Positions 45,001 through 53,695 of a stretch of DNA of 64,000 nucleotides are shown here, in pieces (the stretch's first letter is position 1; each line of letters starts with the position of its first letter). The position numbers were made by a program, and so were the translations under genes. Where the stretch lies: the NCBI GenBank assembly GCA_963662815.2, contig CAXXWA010000040.1, positions 62,001 to 126,000 on the forward strand, written 5' to 3'. This stretch comes from JAPPHA01 sp963662815. Its GTDB lineage: Bacteria; Pseudomonadota; Alphaproteobacteria; Rhodobacterales; Rhodobacteraceae. The notes beneath the pieces were generated by a model. The model saw only the letters and a list, made by a program, of their open reading frames with translations, was not told the origin of the DNA and searched no databases.

Positions 45001-46589
45001 AGGAAGAAAGAGCGTTTCCAGGTTATTGTAGCGAGGTTGAACCCACTGAGCTTCGCAGGGTTGTCAGCCCAATGTCCAGCGAACAAATGGATAGGGCGAC
45101 AAACGCCCAGATCCTGAAGCTGTTTGACGACCTGACTGACGATACTGGGTGGAATCATCCCCGGCGCCGGCGTACTGACTATGTGGGTGGCAGCATCCAG
45201 GCCTCCAGGGAGTTTGGGGAATTCGCGAGTAAGGCTCCGGGTCGCGCTTTGAGCCTGATCCAAAAGTTTCAGGCGGGGAGAACCGAACGACCTGCGGGTG
45301 CAGCTTTGAAGGAACTAGGAAAGAGTTCGGCAGATCCCAACGCCATGATCGCATGCGTCCATGAACTCGATTCACGGGGGTTCGCGTCACAGGAGTTTCG
45401 CGAGGATGCGGCCTCGTGCATGTCCGCGGTGGCCCATCGCGCAGGTGGATTGAACGACAATGCCTGCAGGTTGCTTGAATCCTGGATTTCCGAGTGGGCG
45501 CCTGAGGCAGACCCGGACGCGGGTGCAGGCGACAGTGCGAATGACATTCTCGCAGGCAACGATGATGACGACATTGATCGGAGCCTGCTTTGGAGTCAGT
45601 GGGGAGGCTACGTTCTTCCGCACGGAAACTATCCTTTCCTGAACGCACTCATGCAATCATGTCTTTGCAGGGAATCGCCCGCCGTAGACAAATGGCTGGA
45701 TGTCCTGGAAAGGCATTTGACCTTTCACGAGAATCCCGAGGTGTGGCGCGCCATTGCACACGATCTTTGGCGTTTGGCCGGGGCGGACCCGGGTCGGGCG
45801 ACTGCCTTCTTTGAATCGCTTTATTCGATGCACCCCGAAGCCTTTTGCTCGGTCGACGGCGTGCAAATGGTGTCGAAGGTCATGTCATGGCTGCCGCGTC
45901 AGTTTACCGACAAAGTCGTTGATGGCTGGAGTTCCGGTGATTGGAGACGTGGACCGCAAGCGGTGGGCGAAGTATTTGCGCTGGACTGCTGCCTCAACCT
46001 GTATGATGAAAACGCGCATCGAAAGGCTAAAATAGTCTTGTCTGGCGACGATCACGATGCAGAAGTCGTCGAAAGTATGCGTGTCGGCCTGACCCACACA
46101 TTCGCAGTCGCTTGGCCTGAGAGTGCCCTTCGGGCAATGGCGACAAAATACCTTGTGCGTTTGGCGGCTACAGGATCTCGACGTGTCAACAAGGCACTGG
46201 GCGCAGTTTTTGCAAATGCCGATCCGCTGCCGTCGGATGACTATACAGGAGACCTCTTGGGGGCCTTTTTGGAGCAGCCCGAAATATTTTCAGCGGACCC
46301 GCATTTTTTGACCAAAGGCTTGAAGGAGTTGCTGCGAACTGGATGGCGCCCCAAATTCGTGGTCAGGATTGTCACCGCCCTGATTTTTGAATCGGCAAAA
46401 GCGCGGCAAGGCGGCGGCCGGGCGTGGGTTGGCGATGCCGGGGATCTTGCGGACATCGCGTTAACGCTTCACCGAATCCCTGAAACGAGAGAACAGGGAC
46501 TGCAACTTTGCGAGCGCTTGATGGACCTTCATTCCTATGATCTCGATGAACGCATCGCGAAAATCGACAATCGGCCTTTCCGTAACTGA
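42051..46589 (+). CDS. TIR-STAND NTPase with long helical C-terminus (probable phage-defence protein)
   Basis: A 1512-aa, probably cytoplasmic protein in three parts. Residues 1-160 form a TIR domain: IFGSYRRSDAGGHAGRL, ELFFDVNSIEWGDDFP, IVLVIIGPDWV and DFVRREISIALE. Glu87 lies where NAD-cleaving TIR domains have the catalytic glutamate. Residues ~200-550 form a P-loop STAND-type NTPase with Walker A GEPGSGKS (243-250), Walker B IVVLIDQLDAL (308-318), sensor-like LVVLVSCREFEF and a winged-helix-like end (VGFRHQTVFDFLRASGFLR). The last ~950 residues are helical repeat-like with no family I recognise, as in sensors of Avs/NLR-like defence proteins. The inferred role is ligand-triggered NAD depletion. 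The gene is complete and lower in GC than its surroundings. Confidence 0.88.
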   Translation: MPSIFGSYRRSDAGGHAGRLHDRLRHWYPDDELFFDVNSIEWGDDFPKAIYDAIRTAKIVLVIIGPDWVKEINGRANQPEIDFVRREISIALESRASGKTEIFPILVGNARMPGPSALDMSLTEDLGKLFDCHAHSFPADVRQWDDQFQRLQECIARVQGVPLPEAQLSRQDGRLTFASRESKPTRRKGSVDVSAVKSVFGKVSVDLLNWPQEINGHWIERPELAKLYKLAKGHGSSVTAILGEPGSGKSAILARLGVRLKTEDVVLLAIKADRLPRNTSTFQDLEDWIGSEVPVTEALQKLGKNQRIVVLIDQLDALSDLMDQHTERLWSITRFVNSIRDISNLVVLVSCREFEFHNDIRFKILNADEVTLQRPTWEQVDSLLKVLGLDTGHWSEDVRDVLRTPQHLAMFLECGLHSTGVPLFASYHALLNSIVRRRLEVPHGERTVEVAETIAAEMADEEELWLSRRRFERRFPEELGRLEESGLLKLSGNGLSVGFRHQTVFDFLRASGFLRDGRTLAEYAVEEKGQSLFVRPTLWSTLNYLRDSDYAVYRKQFYALWSRKDLRTHVRDLLVRFLGRIPDPRDQEAQWLLPLLEESTLRRVVLLAVSGSPGWFRRVAGRLAGFMTAGPEQAWEVTPVLRAATAFAAPDVLTLVERNWANDKEYANCAFAVLRNISDWGEDSVDLVCRLVDYGVDDTFLVKNFADKVSRSRPDLAPRIIVQHLRAATRALDEEGVRLDGDIASHELIPGSVKQTVGPREDLRLYQRLLEGGTDWYGIEDIAGRCAKEFVIEIWPWLTQMFTRLAIPENPCLNQYRNHQGLAFLRDGPLHQPLQSAIFVAVTGFAGSDSKGFLEFVQANKASNLNVLHRLLARGLATLADRHPDAVLEYLLEDSRRLEIGDIFKRHADTKALISAVVPRLTEGQALRLEKAIRNWTCYRTIPESRSAESRRERQKRMRRARLNLIRAFPFDRLSAAGKSYVMEEERAFPGYCSEVEPTELRRVVSPMSSEQMDRATNAQILKLFDDLTDDTGWNHPRRRRTDYVGGSIQASREFGEFASKAPGRALSLIQKFQAGRTERPAGAALKELGKSSADPNAMIACVHELDSRGFASQEFREDAASCMSAVAHRAGGLNDNACRLLESWISEWAPEADPDAGAGDSANDILAGNDDDDIDRSLLWSQWGGYVLPHGNYPFLNALMQSCLCRESPAVDKWLDVLERHLTFHENPEVWRAIAHDLWRLAGADPGRATAFFESLYSMHPEAFCSVDGVQMVSKVMSWLPRQFTDKVVDGWSSGDWRRGPQAVGEVFALDCCLNLYDENAHRKAKIVLSGDDHDAEVVESMRVGLTHTFAVAWPESALRAMATKYLVRLAATGSRRVNKALGAVFANADPLPSDDYTGDLLGAFLEQPEIFSADPHFLTKGLKELLRTGWRPKFVVRIVTALIFESAKARQGGGRAWVGDAGDLADIALTLHRIPETREQGLQLCERLMDLHSYDLDERIAKIDNRPFRN

Positions 46590-46880
46590 TTGAGAACTCT
46601 GAAGTATTGTGTGGTGGGCCGATAGCGACCAAGGCATTTCTGTACCCTTGACAAACGGGGGATACCTGAATGCAGATTCCGACGACACATGACCGTTTGT
46701 CCTCATTTCCTCTACGGACTTGTCGGCATTCCGGTCCTGCGGCCAAAGCCGTCGATCCGGGCAGCAGTCCGCGCCGTCGCTGATCCGCGAGAAAGCGGCT
46801 TGAAGGCGCCGGTTCTCCCCCGACACCTGCTTCCGAACGATGCACTTGCGGAGGCAGGGGCATCAAAGAAGAGAACCGAC
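46590..46880. other. Gap between TIR-STAND gene and IS21 relic
   Basis: No gene supported. Short frames on both strands lack motifs. The stretch probably contains the terminator of the TIR-STAND gene and the left end of the IS21 relic, but neither could be pinned down. Confidence 0.35.
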
Positions 46881-47680
46881 ATGACGACATTGCGATCAAT
46901 CCCGAGGCTGCGCCAAGAACCTGCCCAGTAGCTTTCCGAAGCTGCGGCCGCGGCGGGCGTCTCGAAGGGCACTGCGGCGAACGTCGTCGCGCGTGCGAAT
47001 GCGGCGGCGTCGCCTGGCCGCTGCCCGGGGATGACGCCGAACCGAACGACCTGACCTTCCCGCCCTGGGACCCGCCACGCGCCCGACCGGAATGCGGTCG
47101 GCAAGGCCCTGCAGGCACCGCGCAAGTGCCGCAAGGTGGCCATGACGAGGCGCGAGCAGTGGCGCCGGCATTGCGACGACGCGGCAGCGGCCGGCCCAAC
47201 CGGCCTGCAGCTGCAGCCGTTTCTGCGAACTGCTCGTCGAACAGTCGACATCGGATGATAGGCTGCACATGCACTTCGACTGGCCGCCCGGCGAGTTCGC
47301 CTTCGCAGACTGTTCCGGCAGACCCTGTCGCCGGTGAAGGCCGGCGGCCCCCGCGATGCCGGGACCGCGGTTGTTGTGCCGCCGTCCTCGATTCTGACCT
47401 GCGCGGAAGCGGTGGAGAGCCAGTCGGCGAAGTGCCGGACCACGGCGCTCTGCGGGACGCTGGAACACTTCGGCGGGGTGCCTGCCCGAATGAAGCTCAA
47501 CAACCTCAAGGCCGGCGCACCGGGAACGCGGGGGAGGATCCTGACCTGAACCCGTCGTTCCGCGAGTTCACGCCCTGCTGCTGCATTTCGGCGACGCCGA
47601 CCAAGCCGCACCTTCACCGGAACAAGGCTGCCGCGGAGGCTGCGGTTAAGGACCGTGGTCCCTGCGTACATTGGCCCGTG
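46881..47680 (+). pseudogene. IS21-family IstA transposase relic
   Basis: The plus strand shows IstA-like pieces in several frames. The start reads MTTLRSIPRLRQEPAQ, then a stop, then LSEAAAAAGVSKGTAANVVA (the N-terminal helix-turn-helix). Later come LHMHFDWPPGEFAFADCSG and SAKCRTTALCGTLEHFGGVP, with ARMKLNNLKAGAPGTRGRI corresponding to the conserved PDNLKS region after the second catalytic aspartate. Several stops and frame changes make it non-functional. No IstB gene follows. Confidence 0.7.
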
Positions 47681-47710
47681 TCTTGCGAACTCCCTCTTTC
47701 GCTTTTGTCG

Positions 47711-48812
47711 CTAACTGGCGCCCTTCTTGAGGTTGCATTTCTTGCAGAGCATTTGCAGGTTGTCATCGACGGTCAGTCCGCCGTCCTTCCAGGACTTGAT
47801 GTGATCACCCTCCATTTGCCTGAACTCGAATTCTTTTCTGCATTCCGCACACTTGCGTTCCTGCCGCTCGTAGGCCGCGGTCTTCTGTTTCTTGCTGAAA
47901 GTGCGCAAGTTGAGATGCTGCTCATTTCCATCGAGCACATACGGATATACGCCCGGCAGTTTCTGGATCACGTTTTTTTCGGTCGGCGTCTTCAAGGCTC
48001 AATAGGTGCCTGATTTCATCCTCAAGCGCACCCGTGTCCAGGGTGTCGTTTCGATGTTTTGCGTGGAGAGTTCCCCAATCGACGCCTTGCATGATTGGAC
48101 GCCTTTCGGGGAATGTGGTTTCAACCCATTTGATCACTGTCTGGAAATGCGACCACAGTTCATCGGCATCGGCGTCATGCTGATGACGCGCCATGTAGTC
48201 TTCGATATTTCCGCCGCTGGCCCACTTGATGGCAGTTTGTAGAAGCTCCTGCCTGATCGGCCTGCCCTTCAAGTATGCATCGCTGATGACCTTCGCCGCA
48301 CAGCCCGGGCGGCTGAAATACCGCTTGGCATCCGTCACCCAGGAACCGGCATAGACCGCATTGCGCAGTTCCTGGTCGGTCAGCCTCTCGCCAGAGATGT
48401 TGACGATCCGGAACCAATCCAGTTTCTCGCTGGTTTCTCCTTCGCACAAGTAGATCGTCAATTCGTATCCCTTGATGCGTCTACGTACATCGTCGGGTCG
48501 GTTGTCGTAAAACAAGTTGTCAATCGAGAAGTCGCCGTTGACATACTGACTGATTGAGATGGTTCGCTGCTGGCCGTCCAGGACTTCGTATCTCCCGTCT
48601 GGACGTGTCGCCCAATACATCACATTGAGCGGAAATCCTGCGAGAACAGAACGAATCACGTCGTCCCTCTGCTTGTCCTTGTAGACGAATTCGCGCTGAT
48701 AGGGCGGGCGGATGTCGAGTTTGCAGCCATAGCCGACAACGCCGCCCTCCCGATTGTCACTGTAACCGTCGACCAGTTCGCCGATCGTGACTTCCAATTG
48801 TTCGATCTTCAT
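47711..48812 (-). pseudogene. DUF262-HNH endonuclease, split by a frameshift at an A7 run
   Basis: The first frame (ATG 48812, 296 aa to 47922) is a DUF262 domain: IRPPYQREFVYKDKQRDDVI and VLDGQQRTISISQY, with the DGQQR motif at 79-83. The second frame supplies a C-terminal HNH nuclease: CAECRKEF, MEGDHIKSWKDGGLTVDDN and LCKKCNLKKG. The frames meet at seven A residues (seven T at about 47966-47972 on the plus strand), where a +1 shift would yield a ~365-aa DUF262-HNH protein of normal family size. Transcriptional slippage, a real mutation or an assembly error are all possible. The ATG overlaps the methyltransferase stop by 4 nt. A modification-linked nuclease is the likely role. Confidence 0.85.
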
Positions 48813-49841
48813 GCCGGTTCCTTTGGCATCTTGTTGCGGACTACCAGTCGATCAAAGAGTCTCCGATAAGTCCCGTCATCACTACGTAGGTAAAAGCGAG
48901 GGCCGCCCTGCCGGTATGTTCCCCTTTTGGCTATGTCAGACATGGGCTTGCCAAGTACACGGCTAGAACCCAGAATCTCGAACTGATCCGGGTTGTGCTT
49001 GTCCAAGAATGTGATCGGGACGCCTATTGCTCCAGCATAGTCCTTGGGGATGTCCTTGACTTTGCTGACCTCAATGGCATCGTAGTTGCTGTATTTTGGA
49101 TATTCTTCTGGCTTGTAGCTTCGATAAAGTATCAATTCCTCATGTCGTTTCTTGTGGTCGATGTTGGTGAACCAACGGACACCTTTTACCCTGATGAACT
49201 TTTTGCCGTCTCCGTCAACCCGGCAGGTTGCCGCTTCAAGGGGGTAGTCATCAGGAACCCCAAACTCGCGGTCGCCGCTGCTGATGCTCGGACCGAGCCA
49301 CAATCTATCCGCCATGAAGAGCGGAAACACCTCCTTGTACGTGATTGCATTGACACTGCCCAGGACAATGAACGCCTTTTCGTATTCGACGAGTTGGCTG
49401 AGGTATTCACGGAACAATGAGAACGGCGGGTTGGTCACGACGACATCCGCCTGTTTCAAAATATTTATGCATTCCTTGTTGCGAAAGTCCCCGTCACCGT
49501 CCAAATGCGTCATCCCGATGTCTTCGACCTTAGGAACGCGCTCTCCGTCGCGAAAACCGTCATATTCGAGCTTGATCGCTCTTTCGACGTTGTGCTGTGA
49601 GAACAGATCCGCTGCTGATTCCTGTAGCAGGTGGTGATCAACTTCTTCAGTCCGAGATCGGAGAACTTCAGGGAGAAATACTTGAAGAAATTGCTTATCG
49701 TCGGATCATCGCAATTGCAGTAGACCACCTTTCCTCGAAAGTGGTCCGGTAATGTACCATTTCCTTCTCGATGTCGGGGAGCTGCGTGTAGAATTCGTCC
49801 TTTTTTGCGGCAGCAGCGGCAATCAGCCCAACATTTCTCAC
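48809..49841 (-). pseudogene. EcoRI-type adenine-specific DNA methyltransferase, two frameshifts
   Basis: Three successive frames reconstruct an almost complete M.EcoRI-family protein. The N-terminus from GTG 49841 includes KKDEFYTQLPDIEKEMVHYR. The middle begins DHFRGKVVYCNCDDPTISNF and continues through GLKKLITTCYRNQ. The C-terminal part holds LFSQHNVERAIKLEYDG, then VVVTNPPFSLFREYLSQL with the catalytic NPPF and VRWFTNIDHKKRHEEL. One base appears to be missing near 49745 and another near 49617. The restored length is ~344 aa, as expected. It overlaps the DUF262-HNH start (ATGA). Restriction-modification pairing is inferred from this coupling. Confidence 0.85.
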
Positions 49842-49961
49842 GATCTTGCCCTACTCGACTGGCCATGGACCGATGACAGGCCACCATACCAGAGTCGCTT
49901 GCCGATCATTCCCGAAATGGCGCCCGGCATCTGCGTGCTCGTGTCCACGTACCACACGCTT
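49842..49961. other. Upstream region of the methyltransferase gene
   Basis: Short gap between the methyltransferase start and the IS1595 relic; presumably holds the methyltransferase promoter. Nothing specific identified. Confidence 0.3.
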
Positions 49962-51257
49962 TTAAATTCCGGGAATTCGTCCACATGGCATCGCAACTGT
50001 TCCTGCTGAATTTGTGGTTTGCGCCCCGCTTGCGTGTTTCAGAACGGCCCGAAGAGGCTCGATCCGGCTGGCATGGCCGATGATGTCACGTTGCCATGCT
50101 TCGACATCGTGGTCGACGCATGCACGCGTGCCGTCCATACATACACAAGATGTACTGTAATCCGTGCAGAGTTGCGGCGTTGGCTCCAGACGGCCATGCA
50201 CGAAGCACCGAACTGTCACGGTCTTTGTGTCGGGGATGACACGCGCGACAACCATTTTGGACCGGCGCGCCTCGCTGCTGGCAGTCACCGTGTTTCCGAC
50301 CGGGGCGCGTTCGGCACTCATTTCCCTGGATCCGTGCTTGTTTTTTTGATCACGCAAACAAAAGTTCCTTTACCTTCAACTGGACGGCAAAGTTTGCCAA
50401 CCTTGGTGTCATGGGTCGCGCAAAGGATGTGCGTTTTGTACCAAACCGCCTTCTGACAAACCCCCGATTCCCGATGCAGGCGCGTTGACGATACGGCTTT
50501 GAAGCTCTTGGAACAATAGCTGATGCCACCCGCTCAATGACGATGCCTGATCTTCAAGCCTTCCATTGCAGTTCCGGTCTTGAAGCTGCACTTGAACTTG
50601 CCGACCCCCTTGCGACAGCGATGCGCCATCTTTGGATTCTTTGCGTTCCCCCGCGCCACTCTCTGATGTGAAACACCAGAGGTGGTGGCAGCCTGCGTCC
50701 TTCGGCGCAGGATGTTACGCGAATCGACCAGATGGCGATGATCGTCCCTGTGATGAAGCAAGGAGACTGTCGTGCCGAACGGCTACCGCCACCTGATCTA
50801 CGAAGAAAGTTGCCAGATTTACGCGCTGAGGAAAAGCAGGCTGTCTGATCCCCTCTGATCCGGCCATTGCCCGGCAGTTCGGCCGGGACCGGACGACGGT
50901 CTGGCGCGAGACCCGGCACAACAGTGGCGGACGCGACTACGCTCCGGTCGGACGGGTCTTCGGCCGCCACGGGCCCCGTTGTCCGGCGCCCCGGGGCCTG
51001 GATTCACCATCACTGGGCCATCTTCCCCGCCCGGGCTGCGCGCTCGCTGCAGAAATGGCCGGTGTTGCACTTCGGAATGGAAGCGGGAGTTGATGGTCAT
51101 CCGCGTTGAATTTCGGGTAATGCGAATCGTCCAGCCAACGCTTCTCTGCCACCCAAACCCTGTTGGACTCTTCGTCGCGGAACATGCCCGCGACTTCCGG
51201 AAGCGTCCGGCCCTTGCCGTGAAACCTGCCAGGTGCTGCTTTGCCATGCGATCCCAA
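49962..51257 (-). pseudogene. IS1595-family (ISXO2-like) transposase relic, interrupted
   Basis: Read on the minus strand. The N-terminal part (about 51257-51095) shows LPEVAGMFRDEESNRVWVAE and KRWLDDSHYPKF, as in the IS1595 N-terminal domain. After an inserted IS30 fragment it resumes near 50650 with HRCRKGVGKFKCSFKTGTAM (the zinc-ribbon end), then SFKAVSSTRLHRESGVCQKA. Finally MVVARVIPDTKTVTVRCFVH comes from the DDE domain. Multiple stops and frame changes show long decay. It separates the methyltransferase/DUF262 pair from the GmrSD-like gene. Confidence 0.65.
50773..51090 (+). pseudogene. IS30-family transposase N-terminal relic nested in the IS1595 relic
   Basis: The plus strand reads YRHLIYEESCQIYALRKSRL in one frame. 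After a frameshift near 50850 it continues PAIARQFGRDRTTVWRETRH and NSGGRDY. Together these form the N-terminal helix-turn-helix of an IS30 transposase. The catalytic DDE part is missing. Its position, between the two halves of the minus-strand IS1595 relic, shows that it inserted there or recombined into it. It belongs to a different branch from the IS30 relic at 40.8-41.9 kb. Confidence 0.65.
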
Positions 51258-51688
51258 TCCGTAGTCTACAATAATGTGACAATGGAGATGCGGCGCAAGA
51301 GAAAAGGAAATAAATCACTTCGAAATAGCCCCCGCATTTTGGGCTTCGATGTTCCAGGTACGGCCGGGAGTTCCCAACTTGGCATGAACTGTCGCATCCT
51401 TGCTGATCCCATGTGACATGCGGGCGCAGCAACCGTCCCTAGCGCTGACCTCAGACGTTCGAAATCTTGAAAACTCCGGATTTCGCGAAGCTGAAGAGGA
51501 TGCTCTCATGATCGTCGGAAATGCCGAAGAACCCGCTTGTAAACGAGTTCTCGGATGTGCCTGTTCTCGAACTGATTATGCAATTTACCTGGCCTGAGCT
51601 TCTTGCCTCCCACGCAGTAGCTCCCCAAGTCACTCATGTTGCCCCTGTGTCGTGACAGCCGAGGCAATGGCACGAACGATCAGCATGA
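51258..51688. other. Gap downstream of the GmrSD-like gene
   Basis: About 430 bp with no supported gene. Frames on both strands are short and stop-rich. The terminator of the minus-strand GmrSD-like gene should lie at its right edge, but no strong hairpin was noticed. Confidence 0.35.
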
Positions 51689-53431
51689 CTATTCCTCCAC
51701 ATTCCACCAATTTTCAAATTCATCATCCAAGTTCCAATCCTTCGCCAAACGTCGCAAGATCTCTTCGTGACGCTTTTCAAGATCCGATGGCTTCCATGTA
51801 TCGTACCCGCGCACTTCATTCGTGATCGTGAATGCGCACGCATTTCCGGGAGCAAAATACTTGGCTTTCTTCTCTTCGAAATCGTAGTTCTGGGCGGCCG
51901 AGTTCTTTCGAAAATTGAGCAGAATTAGATTGCCCAAAGCGTGCAGCCAGTCGTTGTAGTCGCCGGGGTTAGAAAACCATTCGACCCATTGGGAATCTTC
52001 TCTCGGGTTTTGGGGGCAGACGTGTTCTACCGAGATTGTCGGATAATCGTAGTTGGCCGTTCCATCTGTCGAGGCTTGTTCCAGACGTAGAAGAATTGGT
52101 TTTACTATCCGCGTTGCCAGATAAAATTCGCTGCTGTCGAGCTTGTCGAACAGTTTGGACGCCTCGGACTGGGTCAGGGCAAGGCCTGAAGAACGCCGTC
52201 TCGCATTGGCTCTTGGCCTTGGATTCTCAAGCGGCTCCAAATCGTCCAGAACATCGGCATAGCGCGACATTCTCTTGTTTACGTATACTCGAACCGTGAA
52301 AAGGTAATAGGCCAATCGCTCGAGCTTTAGCAAGAAGTCTGACACGTCGTTGCGTGTGCCTTCATTATGCAGCCTCAAGCAAAGAAGCAGGGCGGGGAAC
52401 CAGTCCTTGTTGTCCAGCCTGTCAAGGGACCGCACCAGGTCAGCGGTTTTCCGTCCGAACTGCTTGCTGAATTTCTCGTCGTTGAGCGTCAGCATTAGCG
52501 CGTCGGCATAGGGTTCCAGAACGCTGTCGATGAACTTCAACGGATCTTCACGAAAGACGGGAACATGTTCAGGGAATCCTTTTTCAAGAGCAGTGCGCGG
52601 TTTGTCCCGCTCGTAGATCATCCGAATATGCGTGAACAGGTCGCTGAACTTGTCTCGCCCCAGTGCATCCTCAATATGTTCCCACCGTTCGGATAGTTCA
52701 ACTTCTCGGTCTTCACCCGCATGCTCAAGCAGTTCGGCCTTAAGGATGTCCGTTGCCGAGAGGTCCAAACCCCGAGCGTTCAACACTGTGAATATGCGCC
52801 GGGCGGCGGTATCCGTCGGGACCTCCACGACCACCAGGTAGCATTTCTGCAACAGGAATTGGAGAAGCTCGGTACGCCCGTCCTCGCCAATCTGGACCAG
52901 CTTTTCACGAATGGTCGTGGCGTTCTGAATGATGCGCTTTTCCACATCATCTTGTCCGTCCGCGGAAGGAAGATTGTTTGTTGCTCCCCGCCTTTGGATA
53001 TGCCGCTCGAAAAAGGGCTGGTCACAATCGCGGAGCTTGAGGCGCAGTGTCTCCGGGATGTCTTCGTCTTCGTTGGCGACCTGTTTGACATATGACTCAC
53101 GGCTGGCCGTTCTCTCGGCATCTTCAGTCAGATCACGGATCACGCTGAAAAGGATCGTAAGCGTGGTCAGCCGCTGCTGTCCGTCGACCACACGCGAGTT
53201 CGTGCTGCCATGCGCCTTGGCCAGCACCGTGCTGCCCAGAAAGTAGAAACCGTCGGAATTGGACTCCGGCCCCATCGCCTCGATCAGATCCGTCAGCAAT
53301 TCTTCAACCTGTGTGGTCTCCCAGGCATACGAACGCTGGTAGGCAGGTATTGTGAAGGAGTAGTCTTTCGAAAACACCTCAGAAATCTTCTTGTGCGCTG
53401 CCTCGATGCGAAGCTGATGAACATCGGACAT
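51689..53431 (-). CDS. GmrSD-like DUF262-DUF1524 protein (type IV restriction-like)
   Basis: A complete 580-aa protein combining the two GmrS/GmrD domains in one chain. The N-terminal DUF262 part has YSFTIPAYQRSYAWETTQVE and VVDGQQRLTTLTILFSVIRD (DGQQR at 83-87). DGQQR is the nucleotide-hydrolysing, ParB-like motif of this family. A long helical middle is followed by the DUF1524 nuclease region with TISVEHVCPQNPREDSQW and HALGNLILLNFRKNSAAQN, the His-containing HNH-like motif. Members cut modified or otherwise recognised phage DNA. It stands alone, with its own promoter region at 53432-53695, and has no frameshift. Confidence 0.92.
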   Translation of the reverse strand: MSDVHQLRIEAAHKKISEVFSKDYSFTIPAYQRSYAWETTQVEELLTDLIEAMGPESNSDGFYFLGSTVLAKAHGSTNSRVVDGQQRLTTLTILFSVIRDLTEDAERTASRESYVKQVANEDEDIPETLRLKLRDCDQPFFERHIQRRGATNNLPSADGQDDVEKRIIQNATTIREKLVQIGEDGRTELLQFLLQKCYLVVVEVPTDTAARRIFTVLNARGLDLSATDILKAELLEHAGEDREVELSERWEHIEDALGRDKFSDLFTHIRMIYERDKPRTALEKGFPEHVPVFREDPLKFIDSVLEPYADALMLTLNDEKFSKQFGRKTADLVRSLDRLDNKDWFPALLLCLRLHNEGTRNDVSDFLLKLERLAYYLFTVRVYVNKRMSRYADVLDDLEPLENPRPRANARRRSSGLALTQSEASKLFDKLDSSEFYLATRIVKPILLRLEQASTDGTANYDYPTISVEHVCPQNPREDSQWVEWFSNPGDYNDWLHALGNLILLNFRKNSAAQNYDFEEKKAKYFAPGNACAFTITNEVRGYDTWKPSDLEKRHEEILRRLAKDWNLDDEFENWWNVEE

Positions 53432-53695
53432 TCGAAAACTCCTTGACTATTGATGCGGTTTCGGCATGGCACCTGCTACAGAATGCCAACTGGAGATCCG
53501 TCTTTTTGTGCATTCCGGGGTCATTGTAAAGAGGCGACCGCAAGAGCGTGCTGCGAATTCCATTTCGTCCTTAAGGTTCAACCAACCATTCGGGCGGCAG
53601 GAACGTCACGGTGGGGATCTTTCTGCCATCCCGAATTTTTCGCGCAACCGTGTCTTGGGCCGTTCTTCCCGTTCCCCCTGTGACCATTCGGGTGT
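53432..53695. other. Divergent promoter region and change in base composition
   Basis: This gap separates the minus-strand GmrSD-like gene from the plus-strand mobilization genes. GC content rises sharply towards its right side. Small frames here have no recognisable content. It should hold promoters for both directions and is a candidate place for a module junction. Confidence 0.4.

Noticed and set aside
46372..47671. Minus-strand frames opposite the IS21 relic
   Set aside because: Composition-driven; the plus strand carries ordered IstA motifs.
50019..50456. 145-codon plus-strand frame in the cargo
   Set aside because: It is the antisense of the IS1595 relic and has no family features.
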